DNA of 32,219 nt, taken from positions 752,686 to 784,904 of the forward strand of contig BFEA01000196.1 in NCBI GenBank assembly GCA_003427395.1. The letters are read 5' to 3'. The notes under the pieces are model-generated. The model saw nothing but the letters and a program-made list of their open reading frames with translations, searched no databases and was not told the DNA's origin. This DNA comes from Chara braunii (lineage: Eukaryota; Streptophyta; Charophyceae; Charales; Characeae). Each line of letters begins with the position of its first letter. The stretch's first letter is position 1. The position numbers and the translations under genes are program-made. Positions 1 to 10,737 of the stretch are shown piece after piece.

Positions 1-50
<50 letters not shown>
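1..50. repeat. (AG)n microsatellite
   Basis: An uninterrupted AG dinucleotide run of 25 units opens the window and probably continues beyond it. A shorter GA run occurs near 387-400 after a CGCGCG stretch. Confidence 0.98.
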
Positions 51-51
<1 letters not shown>

Positions 52-95
52 CAGCATGACCATTCCCCTGCGTCGGCCCATCCTCCTCCACCCTT

Positions 96-310
96 GTGTT
101 GACACTTCGCCCTGAACCTTTACTCCTTCCTCCCTCACCCCTTCCTGCCGCCTGGTTCTTCCCCCCTCCTCCCTTTCTGCTTACTGCCTTCCTCCCTCCT
201 TTCTCTTCCCTCCCTCCCTCCTTCCTCCGGTGGCCTCACCTTATCCCCGGTCGTCCCTCCTTCCTTGGCCCCTTCTTTCCGCCTGATCAAGATTGTGCAT
301 TCCGTTTCTC
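96..310. repeat. CT-rich low-complexity tract
   Basis: The plus strand is strongly pyrimidine-rich, with many CCTCC, CTTCC and TTCCCTCC runs. Open frames through it translate to Pro/Phe/Leu-rich (plus) or Arg/Glu/Gly-rich (minus) low-complexity protein, so they are not credible genes. Such tracts can form non-B DNA, but nothing else here shows a function. Confidence 0.7.
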
Positions 311-515
311 TTTTCCTTCCCAGTTTACATAAACGCCACATTTCGTTCTGGATTTGAATATATGCAAGTGTATGCTTGCGCGCGCGAGAGAGAGAGAGAG
401 ACGGGGACGGGATTGCACCGTCGCCAAATTTTTGATATGCACCTCTCCCGGGGCCAGGGGAAAGACTTAGTGTCAACAACGGCAACACGGGCCTCCTGGA
501 AAGATGGACGGGCCC

Positions 516-740
516 GGTAAGGGCATACGGAAAACTTTTCCGCTATTTTTCAATGGCCAGCCGGTAGGGGCATACGAAAAATTTGGTACCGGTACCGGTA
601 GGGGCATATGAAACATATTTCAGGCCCAAACGATGCTAGGGGTTTTCTGGAAACATCAATCGTCGTCAGAGGGGCGCGACAAGGTAAGTCGGCCGTCAGA
701 GGGGCACGCGGCAAATAAATGCAAACTTCAGGGGCATTTC
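516..740 (+). repeat. Short interspersed repeats built on GGGGCAT
   Basis: A motif close to GGTAGGGGCATACGAAAA occurs at 516, 563 and 597 with small changes. A related CGTCAGAGGGGC(G/A)CG motif occurs near 664 and 694, and CAGGGGCATTTCAAAAATTT near 729. Spacing is 30-50 bp, so this is a degenerate tandem or interspersed array rather than a clean satellite. A GGTACC-type tandem palindrome lies at 585-600. The array ends where the LINE poly(A) tail begins. No function can be inferred. Confidence 0.55.
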
Positions 741-752
741 AAAAATTTCCCC

Positions 753-2290
753 TTTTTTTTTTTTTTTTGGAACAAAGGCCTGAGAGACTCTGACTTCCAC
801 CAGCATTGATTGCCCAAGGGAAAGCCCCGGGGATTAACTGAGTGGACTACTTTTGACTAAGCATACAAGGGCTACTGCCCTCCAGAGTTGAATGTACCAA
901 TACACAAGCCATCTAGTCCACTCAGGCACACCCATGTGCACCTATGCAAATTGTGAGAACCTTGATGATGTTGGAGGGGCCTTCGGCAAGCAACGCCCGG
1001 GGGGCACCGGGGAGGCTTATCTCCGGCTCGTCTGGTCCAGTCTTATTGCAATCTTGTCGTGATCTTGTCGTGAACATGTTCTGATTATGTCGTGCTCATA
1101 CCGCACTCTTGCAGTCGAGTCATGTGAGAACTTCCATCAGGGCCAGGCACAGCCACCGGGCAATGTATAAAGATGTGCTCGATAGTTTCGTTTCTTTTTT
1201 GCATTGGGAATGCGGCCAAGCATCGGTGGCACCACGGATGCGCTTTCCCCTTTTGTTCCAAGTGTGTATGGTCAATCAGCCAAGCATTTGTCGGCAGGCA
1301 ACGATGGGCAATCTGCCATTGCAATGACGTGATTTTTGCTGGCCTGGTTTTTGTTCCACATTCAGGTGTTGAGGCGGGATCGATTCACATTGAGGTGCTG
1401 GGCCCATCTATCATTAATTCGGTCCCATAATACTTTCTTGGGTCTAGCATCCTATGCATGGATCTGACAGATGGAGTGTTTAGGTGGATTTTTTTACCAG
1501 TCGCCGCTGCTGCCCCTCGGGCCGTCTGCCATTTCCATTCCTTGGGATCGATAGCAAGTTCCTGCATCGGTGTCTGGGGAAGAAAGACGTTGAAATCCTT
1601 ATCCTCCCGCAACACTCGTACTCGAAACACCTCGGCTTTCTCCCTCCACTCAAAGGGATTGCAAGAGCCACTAAGCCTCTCCCGTGGATCGATTGAGAAG
1701 TGTTCCACCAGAACATCAAATATTTGAACCATGTGGTTCTGGCCTATCCGTGTCATATCTCCTGAAAGAGCAACCCGGTCTCCTTCCTCCAAGGTGGGGG
1801 CCGTGGGGCCATGTTTAAGCACCATGTACCGCGCCAGAGGAATTGCTTCGATGATTGTTTCCAAGTGTTGCTCCGTATGGTGGCAGTACCTAAGGGTACC
1901 TTGCAGCTGGGATGATGTTTTTCAGTCTTTCCTCCCCTGGTCCCATAGATGCCCAACGAGAAGTACCCCATTCTTCACCCACCCCTTCCAGGGAGCTGCT
2001 TAACTGTTCAATATCTGCCCATGATGGGGGGTAATCCACCGGTTACCAAACAACGGTTGTCGGCACACTTCTTCCCAGCGCTCCGGTGACTATTTCTCAA
2101 GGAGAGGGAGCCTGCGCCAGCTTTTTAGCAATGATGGTCAGAATTGGTCTGCTACTTGGCCTTATATCTGGCACGGAATTGACCAGTAGCGGTCCTTTAA
2201 CCATGTGAGCAGTGTCGGTGCGAATACCCTTACAAGGGTATCCACCCTGTTTTTTGCAAGCGATGGAAGGTAAGCGTGATTTAAAGTTTA
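753..2290 (-). mobile_element. LINE copy 1, 5'-truncated non-LTR retrotransposon
   Basis: The element reads on the minus strand and ends in a 16-nt poly(A) tail, seen as T753-T768 on the plus strand, which is the usual 3' end of a LINE. Upstream of the tail come about 315 bp of 3' untranslated sequence and then the end of a reverse-transcriptase-like ORF. Recognisable coding sequence continues to about 2290 and then fades, consistent with the 5' truncation common in LINEs. It is clearly related to the element at 26595-29060: both share the zinc-binding domain and the adjoining sequence, differing at perhaps a third of positions by eye. I found no clear target-site duplication. Confidence 0.82.
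1085..2290 (-). pseudogene. LINE ORF2 C-terminal part with zf-RVT domain (broken)
   Basis: This is the C-terminal end of a LINE polyprotein, which would copy element RNA into DNA at a genomic nick. The last ~80 residues (1324-1085) carry a plant LINE zinc-binding pattern: an IAH-CLPTNAWL segment, a C-x2-C pair in WCHRC, then ETIEHIF-HCP. The middle ORF (1864-1385) holds LINE-like charged sequence with MHRMLDP. Further upstream, near 2255-2000, coding sequence such as VDTLVRVFAPTLLTWLKDR is recognisable but broken by stops. At least two frame changes separate the pieces. The catalytic reverse transcriptase core (YxDD) and endonuclease are absent, so the copy cannot move by itself. The family assignment is firm; exact ends are not. 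Confidence 0.8.
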
Positions 2291-4360
2291 CGTATACCGC
2301 ACGAGGAGGGGCAGTGTCTGAGGTTTACGTTGACTGGATGACTGGCTAGAGTAGAGAGTGTGTGGGCGCGTAGGCTTAAGGCCCACGTGATCTGTTTTCC
2401 CTTTGATGAGTGTGAAAGTCGGCGTTGGTCGCCGGCCAGATTTTTTATCGTTGATTAAACTAGGATTAAAAAGAATTTGTATCCTGATCGGTGTGTTGAC
2501 TTATGCGTACACGCGGAGGGTGCCCTCGACAACACTGTGATTTTTTAACGCATCTTGGTAGGCATGTGCATCGCGCAGGTACCGTTTCATTTAGATATCT
2601 GCCAAAGCTAGACCCAGACTTGGGCCTAGCCCTATTGGTTACGATATCGAACAATTATTTGGGAGACTCGGGAATCGAGATCAAGCAGCGACGGTGCGGG
2701 ATATCAAAGTAGCACAAGGGGGCCTAAGGGGTTGAAGGTTCGGCGGGGCTATCCCCCTTGGTGTTGCCGTCAGCAGAGTCGGAGCGGTGGCAATGGTTCC
2801 TTTCTCCTCGTCAGTCGTTCTTTGACAACTTCAATTTTTTTAAACAGTTTATTACTTGTTACCTTATTATTATTATTATTTTATGCTCCGACGCCCCTTT
2901 GACTTTGACGCGACGCCGGATTTAGTGGCTGCCACGACAGTCGATGCCCTTGAGTACGCGCCTCTTTTGGCGGGCCCGTTTGGATTCTTGCGAAAACGCG
3001 GACTGAGTTCAACAAGTGTGCGAGCCGGTGGGTGATTTGACATACGACGCAAGGTAAAACCTCATCGGCGGGGGCCCTCGGTGGGGGCGCCGTCCACCAA
3101 CTGCTGGCTGACCGCAAGGAGACTAGAGAGGGTACGCCTTTGGGATGTGAAAAGATCTGGCCACAAACGCAGTAGGCCTCGTAGGCACACTGAGCCAGTG
3201 GTACCACAGCTAAGGCTACGGCGGCATGACCGTGCAGCTTGTCCGTCGGGATTGGAGTATACGGGCGATAGACTTTCTGGCCGTTTAGTCGCCGATCGTT
3301 TTTTAGTTTCTCTAAGACGGTCGACTGTTGTTGGATCGCTGGGCAGTCATCTAAGGAACGGGTGTTGCACAGTCGGTCACTGTTGAAAAGCAGCGCTAGT
3401 CAGGAAGGAGGAGAGTAGACGAGGTTCAGCCGTGCACAACAGAAGGAGGGATGTGACAAGGCGCAAAAAGGAAGTGACGGGCACCGAAGAAACAGGGGAC
3501 CGAACCTGGACAGGAAGCACGATAAGAGCATACAAGACGAGAATGATGGTGGGAAAAGGGCATGACGCAGTGGGAGATGGACAACTCGTGCAATTCCTTG
3601 CAAAATCGGCTGAGCGAAGAACAAGGACGGGGGTTGTGGGGGCAGGCGACCCCATTTATGAACTCGAAATTAGTAGGAAGTTAGAGAAAGAGGAGCTACT
3701 TGAGAAAAACACTGCGCAAAGATGGCGAAAATGACAAAGGGAAACATGGTAGAGGGAAATAAGTTATAGTTCGCTCGTTCCTTGACGGAATCGGGCGAGG
3801 CAAAACTCGCATTCGGGATTTTGGGACCCCGCGAAATGATCTTTGGAGTTAGATTTTGAGTTAGATGCTTAGTTTGGATGATGCGGTGAGAAGAGACAAA
3901 CGCGGGGAGATAGTAAAGGTTAGCTATGAAGAGAGGATGAGAGAAGTAGCTTACTCAATTTTCTATAGAATCGAGCAAGTGAGGATGCTAGGTGGGGGTT
4001 TTGATGGTAGGCGACCCCGTTTTTTAGGTAAGATTTAGGTGAGTGTTAGTAGATTAGGAGATAAGTAGAGAAAGTTGTGCATGGAAAAGTCGGGAGAGGC
4101 GTTGAGAAAAGAACGAAAGTCCATGATCGTTATCATTCCTCGATTGTTTTTGACAAACTAAGTTGCTGCGCTGAGGTTTCCAAACATCGCGAGTTGATCT
4201 GTGATGTCGGATTCGGTTTTGAAAGGTTGGTTCGGGTGCTGCCGCAAACAGGAGCTACGCGAGATGAGATTTAGAGCAAACCGTGAGTAACGAATCTTCC
4301 TGATTTTTGTGGCAGATTCATTTTCAATCTGGCCATGGGGACGACTGGATGTATAAAACA
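2291..4360. other. No recognisable gene
   Basis: Short open frames occur on both strands (for example 2503-2712 plus, 2881-3207 minus, 3432-3734 plus), but none shows a known domain or convincing coding character. Two stretches around 3630-3690 and 3985-4070 share a GGCGACCCC(A/G)TTT core and purine-rich AGTAGG/AGATAAG surroundings, a faint direct repeat. I see no RNA gene. Confidence 0.5.
2864..2883. repeat. (TTA)n microsatellite
   Basis: About six TTA units in an AT-rich stretch. Confidence 0.9.
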
Positions 4361-4410
4361 TAATATATATATATATATATAATATATATATACATATATA
4401 TATGTGTGTA
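4361..4410. repeat. (TA)n microsatellite
   Basis: An alternating TA run with small interruptions, ending in TGTGTGTATG. It could form cruciforms. No promoter role can be claimed. Confidence 0.95.
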
Positions 4411-6180
4411 TGAGGAGAACGTACCTGGGCAAAGTAATGGGTGTATTTGGCTGAAGTTAAGCATGCACCTACCTCAGGCTACCTGCAATCTAGCTGGAGA
4501 TATGTTCCGATCTTGCTCATTCTGCCAGATCGTAAGCAGGCCGGGCAGGATGGTCGATATGCGAGGAATCTTTCCGTTTTCAGGGGAAGATGCATTCTCA
4601 TTATGCACATTAGGAGAGTGGTGGGTTGGAACTGACAGCGAGGGCGGAGTCCGATCACGACTATCTTCCCAAGCATCAGTGGAAGATTCATTCTGTCTTT
4701 GTTTATTCTGGAGATTGAGGAGCGGGGAGCGAACGACGGAGAAGTCAACCTACCAGTGGATGGGTGAGGCGCTCATCCCACCAATTGAAGCAGTTGGACA
4801 GGACACCGTGCAGTCCACCAAACGGAGTAGTAACAAGGGAGCCGCGGGCAGACCTACTTGGCATTTGGGGTTTTGTCCGACACAACGAGCAGGCACAAAC
4901 ACACGTACGACTACGAGAGAAAAAGAGAGAGAGACAGAGGGAGACATGCGAGAAAGAGAGGAAGATAGATAGGAAGAAAAGCATGCTTACCAACTGAGAA
5001 GGTTGTCCATCAGTCGCAAATCGTAGGAAGTGATCTGAGTGTGACGATGCCCAACTACCTGTTGCTGCTGACAGGCGTCGAACACGTGATTCTGATGAGC
5101 ATTCATAGCTGGTAGGTTGGTTTGTCAGATAAAGCCTGTTGAACGAACGAGACCCCAACCTGTTGGTTTACTATGCGGGGACTTCCCCTCTTGACCAGCG
5201 TTTTAGAGGGGTTGTTGGCAAGACTAACATACCGCTGAGTAGAGTTTTGGCTGCTACTTGCTAAGGGTTTGTCGGCAGGCTATTGCCATTTAGACCAGAT
5301 TGCCACCACGCCTCCGTTTTTTGTGCTCTTGCTCCAGCTACAGTGGTCATCCAGAACAGTTGTGACTGCGGTAAAGCCAACCCGTGTAGATCCATAAGGG
5401 CTCAGTTTGAGCATCGATGGACGGTAGTACTGGTTGATACCGTAATCAGATAAGATATGGTCTGACCAACATGATACTTAATCGGTTGTTCGGGCGCAGC
5501 AGAAAGTTGTCGAGACTACAAAATTGCTTGTTGGCAGGGGAGGCTACAACATGATAGCTATGTGGGGCAAGTTAGACTGTTAGTGGGTGCACAATCCGTC
5601 CTATTGTGCGAAGTAGTTGGTGGAGAGCCGTGAGATGGTGAACCTTCCCATGACCTTACGTTACGGGTGAGCGTTGCGGCAAAGTTTGAGTTCGTTAAGA
5701 GAGGAGGTTTTGCTATAATCCGAAAAACCGCCAGATAGTCAATAGCGGTGGTCTGACTTCAGTTAAACAGGCTACGGCGCATTATGGGCGCCATTGCGGG
5801 GCCTTCAGGCGTATCGAGATCTCAAGTCCCTCTCCTGGGAGTTGAGTCATACTCCCTCTTATATCTCGATCGTCTAAAACCCCTCCTTCTGCCCTTCTTA
5901 CTTTAAGTCTAATCCAGTTATGAGGGGAAGGCGGCAGGCGGGATTGCAACCCGTACGACCGCAGCAAGACTCTGTGGGAAGTAAGGTCACCGATTGAGAG
6001 AACTCTGCCGAAACTCGTGAGGAGTTCTAGAGGCAGGGAACTAAGACGTAACCTTCCATCTCCTGTACTTCTTGCTAATGATTGGCTGAGTATGTTATGT
6101 GCGTCCTTACTTTGACTTTTAGTTTGACTTTCGATATATAATCCAGATCAAGTAAAGGAATGAGTATGCAATGTCAGTTT
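4411..6180. other. No recognisable gene
   Basis: Open frames at 4406-4972 (plus) and 5158-4745 (minus) overlap on opposite strands and include GA/TC-rich low-complexity sequence near 4915-4975. Neither shows a known domain. An inverted pair ATCGAGAT (5814) and ATCTCGAT (5862) flanks a pyrimidine-rich segment. Nothing else is supported. Confidence 0.45.
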
Positions 6181-6286
6181 CAGTTTTATTGTTTGGCTGA
6201 AAGCAGATTGTGGGACTGCATCTGGGGGAAGGATGGGGGGAAGGCAGTATTGCTTGTGTTTGACTGGGTCAGCCAAAGGTTGGGCA

Positions 6287-7006
6287 AGTCTCCATAAGTT
6301 TGGGGAGGCTCAGTGCTATGTTTATTTAAGAATAACTTGAAGAACCAGACATGTTCCATAAGTTTGGGTGGTCTGGTTGCTCTGACTTGCAAGGGCTGTC
6401 TGTGTTTGACTTTTTTAGGGACTAAGCATTGTCCCATAAGTTTGGGTGGCTTGGTTGTCTTGTTTATTTCAAATTTTCTCAGTTTCTTTTAGCCTTGAAC
6501 GAGGATGTTTAAGCATGTTTTATAAATTTGGGTGGCTAAACCTCTTCCTGCTTTACCATTAAGGAAATAATTCAAGCAGAAGACCAGAAATGTTTCATAA
6601 GTTTGGGTGGTCTTGGTCCAATGCCACGCACATGCTGGACCCAAAAGGTTATAATTTGGCTATATTTTACTATTACTTTATCTATGAATAGGCTAGTCAC
6701 ACATTGTTTCACAAGTTTGGGTGGTCCGACTATAACTTATCACAAACAGAAGAGAGTATTAACTAAGAATATGTTCGTGGTAAGAAGGGGCAGGTTGAAC
6801 CTGGAGCTAACGATGATCGGTTAAGTCATATGCTACCTTAAAAAACTAAGTGCAGATATTTATATAAAACTTAAATGCTTAAACAGTTCAGGGCAACTAG
6901 CGTGGTCTAGTCACGTGCCTAAGGAAGAGAAAAGTTGTAGTGCCCTGTGTTTGTGTATATGCAATGGTTGAGCTAGACATGTTCCATAAGTTTGGGTGCT
7001 CTATCT
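6287..7006 (+). repeat. Series of ~7 hairpin-like repeats with conserved core and variable arms
   Basis: A core close to CATAAGTTTGGGTGG, usually preceded by ATGTTC or ATGTTT, occurs starting near 6291, 6355, 6433, 6520, 6594, 6708 and 6982. In most copies the flanking bases form complementary arms whose sequence differs from copy to copy: AACCAGAC/GTCTGGTT (6343/6371, 8 perfect pairs), ACTAAGC/GCTTGGT (6421/6449, one G-U pair), GTTTAAGC/GCTAAAC (6507/6535, one bulge), AAGACCA/TGGTCTT (6580/6608), TAGTC/GACTA (6694/6728) and AGCTAGA/TCTATCT (6971/7000, one mismatch). The first copy is the weakest. Spacing is 64-114 bp, then 274. I do not recognise the family. Structured RNA, protein-binding hairpins or a degenerate tandem repeat are all possible. 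Confidence 0.7.
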
Positions 7007-7240
7007 TTATGCCTTACGTAAGCTGGGTATAAAGAGATAAATCATTGAAAGACTATACTATTGTTTGATAAAATTGACTTTCGGCTGGTGAGAGTACTTA
7101 CCTTTGTTGTTTGGTCTTGTATGTGGCTGAGTGAGATTATTACTTAGTCCGAGTTTCAGTTGACAGGTAATTTATTTAGATGCTCACCACGTGCTAGAGT
7201 CATAAGAGTTACTTTTAATTCCTGCATTTTCTGAGCTAAG

Positions 7241-7267
<27 letters not shown>
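7241..7267. repeat. T27 homopolymer
   Basis: A run of 27 T. It could be the poly(A) tail of a minus-strand retrosequence lying to its right, but the adjoining sequence (7270-7510) shows no LINE coding sequence and no tRNA-derived SINE boxes that I recognise. Confidence 0.9.
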
Positions 7268-7271
<4 letters not shown>

Positions 7272-7514
7272 GGTCTTATGGTCCTGGCTCCGTTCTATTC
7301 TGGGGAGTGTCAGTCCGGTTCCTATTCCACCGGCAAGTCAAAATATACATTACATTGAGACTCACACACGCTTCCTTCCGTTCGGCCGAAGGGCCCCTGG
7401 ACAACATTGATTGTTCCACCTTGGTGGAGGATTAACTGTCAGCTTGCTATATCCCTCTCTTTCCTCTCAGCTCTGGAGATCGATTTCTGCATTTTCTGGG
7501 ATCATTTATTATAC

Positions 7515-8095
7515 TTGGTCTTGTATAAATCTTGGTAAGTCAGTTTCTCTACGGGAAGCGCTGCAGAAATTTCTGCAAAACCAATGAATTAGTTAGATTT
7601 TGTTTTTTCAAAGTTCAGTTTGTCTAACTTCTATATACGACTTAGTAAAAATATGAAAAATCTCATTTTCTAAAGGGAATGCCGCCCAAATTTTTAATAA
7701 ATCAGGAAGTTAGACAAAATTGGACCTTGAGAAGTCAAAGTTATTTAAGGTTCTGAACTTAACTTTGTATGAATTTGAGAAGTCTCATTTTCTAAAGGAA
7801 GTGTTCCCAAAATTTTTACAGATCTAAGGAGTTAGTTAAAAATTATCTTAGTTGAACTCGAGTTTTCTTTTGAGTTCGCATCTGACTTAGTATGAATTTG
7901 GGAAGTCTCCGTTTCTAAAGGGAGTGTTGCCCAAATTTTTACTAATTCAGGGAGTTAGACAAAATTTGATTTTCCAAGAGTTAGAGAATATTTCAGTTCT
8001 TATATTCGGGCTTAGTATAAATTCTGAAAAGGCATTTTTCCTACGGGAAGAGCTGCCGAAATTTTCCTAGTTTGAAAGAGATAGGTTATATTTTT
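7515..8095. repeat. ~122-bp tandem repeat, five copies
   Basis: A block resembling CATTTTCTAAAGGGAGTG, followed by CCCAAATTTTTACTAAT and GGAGTTAGACAAAATTT, recurs with anchor positions 7544, 7665, 7787, 7910 and 8034. The spacings are 121, 122, 123 and 124 bp. Units are also preceded by a CTTAGTATGAATTTG-like segment. The first and last copies are more diverged and share ACGGGAAG(C/A)GCTGC in place of the central form, as expected of array edges. Translation in all frames is interrupted, so this is not a protein repeat. It resembles a small satellite array. Confidence 0.85.
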
Positions 8096-8918
8096 ACAAG
8101 CGGCGATTATGACGATCCACTCTATATAGAGGAGATTTTGTCAAGGTCTACCTTTTTTTGGGTACTTGCTTAAGGGTAGATTCAGACTTAGTTAATTAAG
8201 AACGATGTTTGAGTGAGATCGTGATATGGAGGTTATTCTCCATGGGCTTATAGGTTTAGCTTGGGGATTGACCCGTCTTATGCTACATGTCCTCTTGATC
8301 GTATGATTCAGGATTTTGGCTAGATTCAACTTGATCCTACAAGGATCATCGTATGTTATCACTGATAACAAGTCGATTGCCGATTCGTCGGTTTACGACT
8401 CAACTCCTATTCATTTTCAATACCCAACCTAAAAGGTTTTAGCCCTGGTGGTTTCTATTGTTTTGTTAAGATTTTCACTCGGACTTCTATTGAATGGTCA
8501 TTTAATGAAGGTACTGAGAATTTATTTTTGGAGGTTGGACAAAGGTCGGGGCTTGCATGGCTAAAGCAAGGGGTATGAGTACAGAGAATGGTTGAAGTTG
8601 ACCCCGTGTAGTGCATGGAATTTTGGTTGATCCTTTGATATGACTGCAGGTATGTTTTGTGGTTCGGACTTTGAATTTGACTGTCTGAGATCACGCACAT
8701 ATATATGGTTGAAAGGAGTCCGACCGTGATTGTGAGAAGTGATCGTCACATACTTATTCTCCACTCTATACATGCATGCATACCTATGTTTCAGTGTTTC
8801 TCGTGGCCTAAGGAACCCAAGCTTAAGGGTTTAATTGGGATCGAGATCGAGGAAGGAAAGGAGACTTTCTTTCCTTTTTTATAGTTTCGCTTCTTAAAAC
8901 ATTCTTAGTCAGGCGTTT

Positions 8919-8953
8919 GTCCTGGACCTGGATTCGAGGTCCTTGTCCAGGAC
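8919..8953. repeat. Perfect 9-bp inverted repeat (hairpin)
   Basis: GTCCTGGAC at 8919-8927 is the exact reverse complement of GTCCAGGAC at 8945-8953. The 17-nt loop itself contains a further ACCT/AGGT pairing. There is no T run afterwards and no gene context, so it is recorded only as structure. Confidence 0.7.
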
Positions 8954-9086
8954 ATCCCAGGTCCTAGACTCCGCGTGGAAGGGATCACCCCCCGCGCAGA
9001 GCCTATTTGCCCCGCCCACCGGGACACTCAGCCTAAGGGCCGAAGATGCTGTGGGGGCCGAACGACTGTTCCTTCAGCCGTGCAAT

Positions 9087-9112
9087 ATCGTGAAGGGCTT
9101 GACCCTCACGAT
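9087..9112. repeat. Hairpin ATCGTGA-GGG / CCCTCACGAT
   Basis: ATCGTGAAGGG faces CCCTCACGAT across a short loop. The arms are complementary apart from one extra A in the left arm. The function is unknown. Confidence 0.6.
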
Positions 9113-9905
9113 ACTTCAAGTTTGACACTTGAGTGTTATAAGCGGTACTCAGATCCACGAGGGACCACTTAATTATGGGCACTACATAGTACGTCATCAT
9201 TGTGACTGCTTGCATATTCATGCATTGCTAGTCAATATGGGAAGGCCCTACGTCTGCGCAGTTTTATACTAAGTCTCGCGCGTGTCGCCCATCCGATTTC
9301 CACATCGGAAAGTTATGGGATGAATACAAAAAGGGACTAGGGGTGTTGTCGCGTTGTTTGTTCTGTGTCATTCTGTATGTGTGAGTGATGTGAGTGGGAT
9401 GCGTCGTAGTCGACGGACGACGAGTCGCGCTTGGGACTTCAGCCCCCCGGTGCGTCGGTTCTCGTGCGGGTTTGATAGAGGCGTGAGACCAAACATACTG
9501 CCTATACTATATCGAACGAGAAACGCCCTCAGCTGGTCCACCTCTGCGATTGCAGCTGATTATCTTTCGTATTGTGGACTGGTAGCTCGATGGGGATATG
9601 CCCACCGAAGGGAGGTGACAGCTCCCGTAAGGTGAAGGTAAGTCATGCCTCGTGTTGGCCCTATCCTGTCGTAGGGGCTCGCGAGAGGTATGGCTGGCGC
9701 ACTCGGTCGGGGCAGCTTGTGGAAGCTCCATGTATATTCGCGACGAGGATCAGACCAACTCCTGCATGACGCGGCCAGGAGGGTCCCGCCCTACGCGGTG
9801 CAGGACCGATGCGTTCGACAGCAGGTTAACCTCTGGTGGAGCCGGTGGGGCCAACCGGGCAATGTGTTCCAGGGCCAAAATCTGCCAAGGGCTATCAGGC
9901 AATAC

Positions 9906-10160
9906 GGTTTTTTTTGTTTTTTTTTTTTAACACCAGCTTCAATCTATTTGTGGGGAGCAGCATCTGCTGAGAACCTGTCTCAGCGTCCCTTTTGAAATGC
10001 ATAGATAAAAGTTGAGGAAAACCTGAGCATGAAATGAACAGAGAAAATCATCCATGTTGGAATTCGGGTCCAGCATCCTATGCATTGGACTGAGAAACCT
10101 AACCGTGCTGGGAACCGGGACCGGCATGTGATAAGCCAGGATCCGCACTCGGTTGTTTCC
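9906..10160 (-). mobile_element. Possible LINE scrap cut by copy A
   Basis: A T-rich stretch at 9906-9928 could be a minus-strand poly(A) tail. At 10066-10085 the sequence GGGTCCAGCATCCTATGCA matches the LINE copy 1 segment at 1440-1458 at all but one base, giving the same MHRMLDP peptide on the minus strand. The distance from this peptide to the tail is much shorter than in LINE copy 1, so the fragment would have to be internally deleted. The match is short and could be chance. Confidence 0.3.
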
Positions 10161-10729
10161 TGTACCCCTAAGGGAAAATCCCACGTAGATCCCCGAAGTA
10201 TGGATTCAAGATAATAGGGGAAAGGGGTGTTTGATTTTCCTTTTTGTTTGTCTCTTTTGTGTAAAGAGAGTGGGGGCAGAATAAAAAATGTGATTCGGGT
10301 CTGGCGTAGCCGGTTACGGACGCGCCAAGAAATGTAAGAAACAGTTACGACTTAGCGGGAGTAGGAATTTTGAATTTTGGGCGTGCTGCGGTTTTTGAAT
10401 TTTTGCGTGTCACGTAAACATGTTCCCCGGCTCTGCATCCCCGCACCATCTTCCCTTCTTGCTGGGCATCTCCCTCCTGCATGTCTCTTCCCCTTCCCTC
10501 TAAACGAGGTCCGATCCCCTCTCTCTCCTTTCCCTGAGAACGATGGGCTGTCAAATTGGGATGGTCGGGGCAATGTGGTGGCCGCGGGAAGCGCACCCCA
10601 CTTGGACGACCACCCAAATCACGCAGAACATACAATTCGCCTTCTTCGACCCTTCTGGAACGTCTGCCCTTCTTCGGTCCTGACCATCTACACCTCGCAC
10701 TTCGCGCAGCCTCTTCGCCGCCTTTCGCG

Positions 10730-10737
10730 CTATAAAT
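10730..10737 (+). promoter_or_regulatory. Candidate TATA box of copy A
   Basis: CTATAAAT lies in a GC-rich setting and is followed about 27 bp later by a pyrimidine-rich TCACTCTC that could be an initiator. The same TATA and TCACTCTC pair, at the same spacing, is kept in copy B (24412 and 24438). Conservation in both copies supports a real core promoter, as expected of the U3/R border of an LTR. Confidence 0.5.

Larger units (their letters stand above)
8096..9905. other. No recognisable gene; several small palindromes
   Basis: No open frame shows a known domain. Short perfect palindromes include CTCTATATAGAG at 8120-8131 and GTTATC-ACT-GATAAC at 8355-8369. The stretch 8919-9115 contains two stronger hairpins, listed separately. 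ORFs at 9354-9995 overlap one another in several frames and look like chance frames in GC-rich DNA. Confidence 0.45.

Noticed and set aside
4441-4500. 5S rRNA fragment
   Set aside because: Only GAAGTTAAGC resembles 5S; the flanking sequence does not follow.
4745-5158. 137-residue minus-strand protein
   Set aside because: It crosses a GA/TC-rich low-complexity tract, overlaps an equally long plus-strand frame and has no recognised domain.
5925-5985. tRNA on the minus strand
   Set aside because: GGGTTGCAATCCC resembles a T-arm, but the loop is GC instead of CG at the key bases and no matching acceptor stem or anticodon arm could be placed.
6287-7006. CRISPR array
   Set aside because: Repeats are degenerate, spacing varies from 64 to 274 bp, there are no cas genes and the DNA is eukaryotic.
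6287-7006. Hammerhead or other known self-cleaving ribozyme
   Set aside because: No CUGANGA/GAAA core or other known ribozyme motif is present in the conserved part.
10161-10185. Clear 5-bp target duplication flanking A and B
   Set aside because: The bases before A (TTTCC) do not match those after B (CACAT or TGCAC) under any border I tried.
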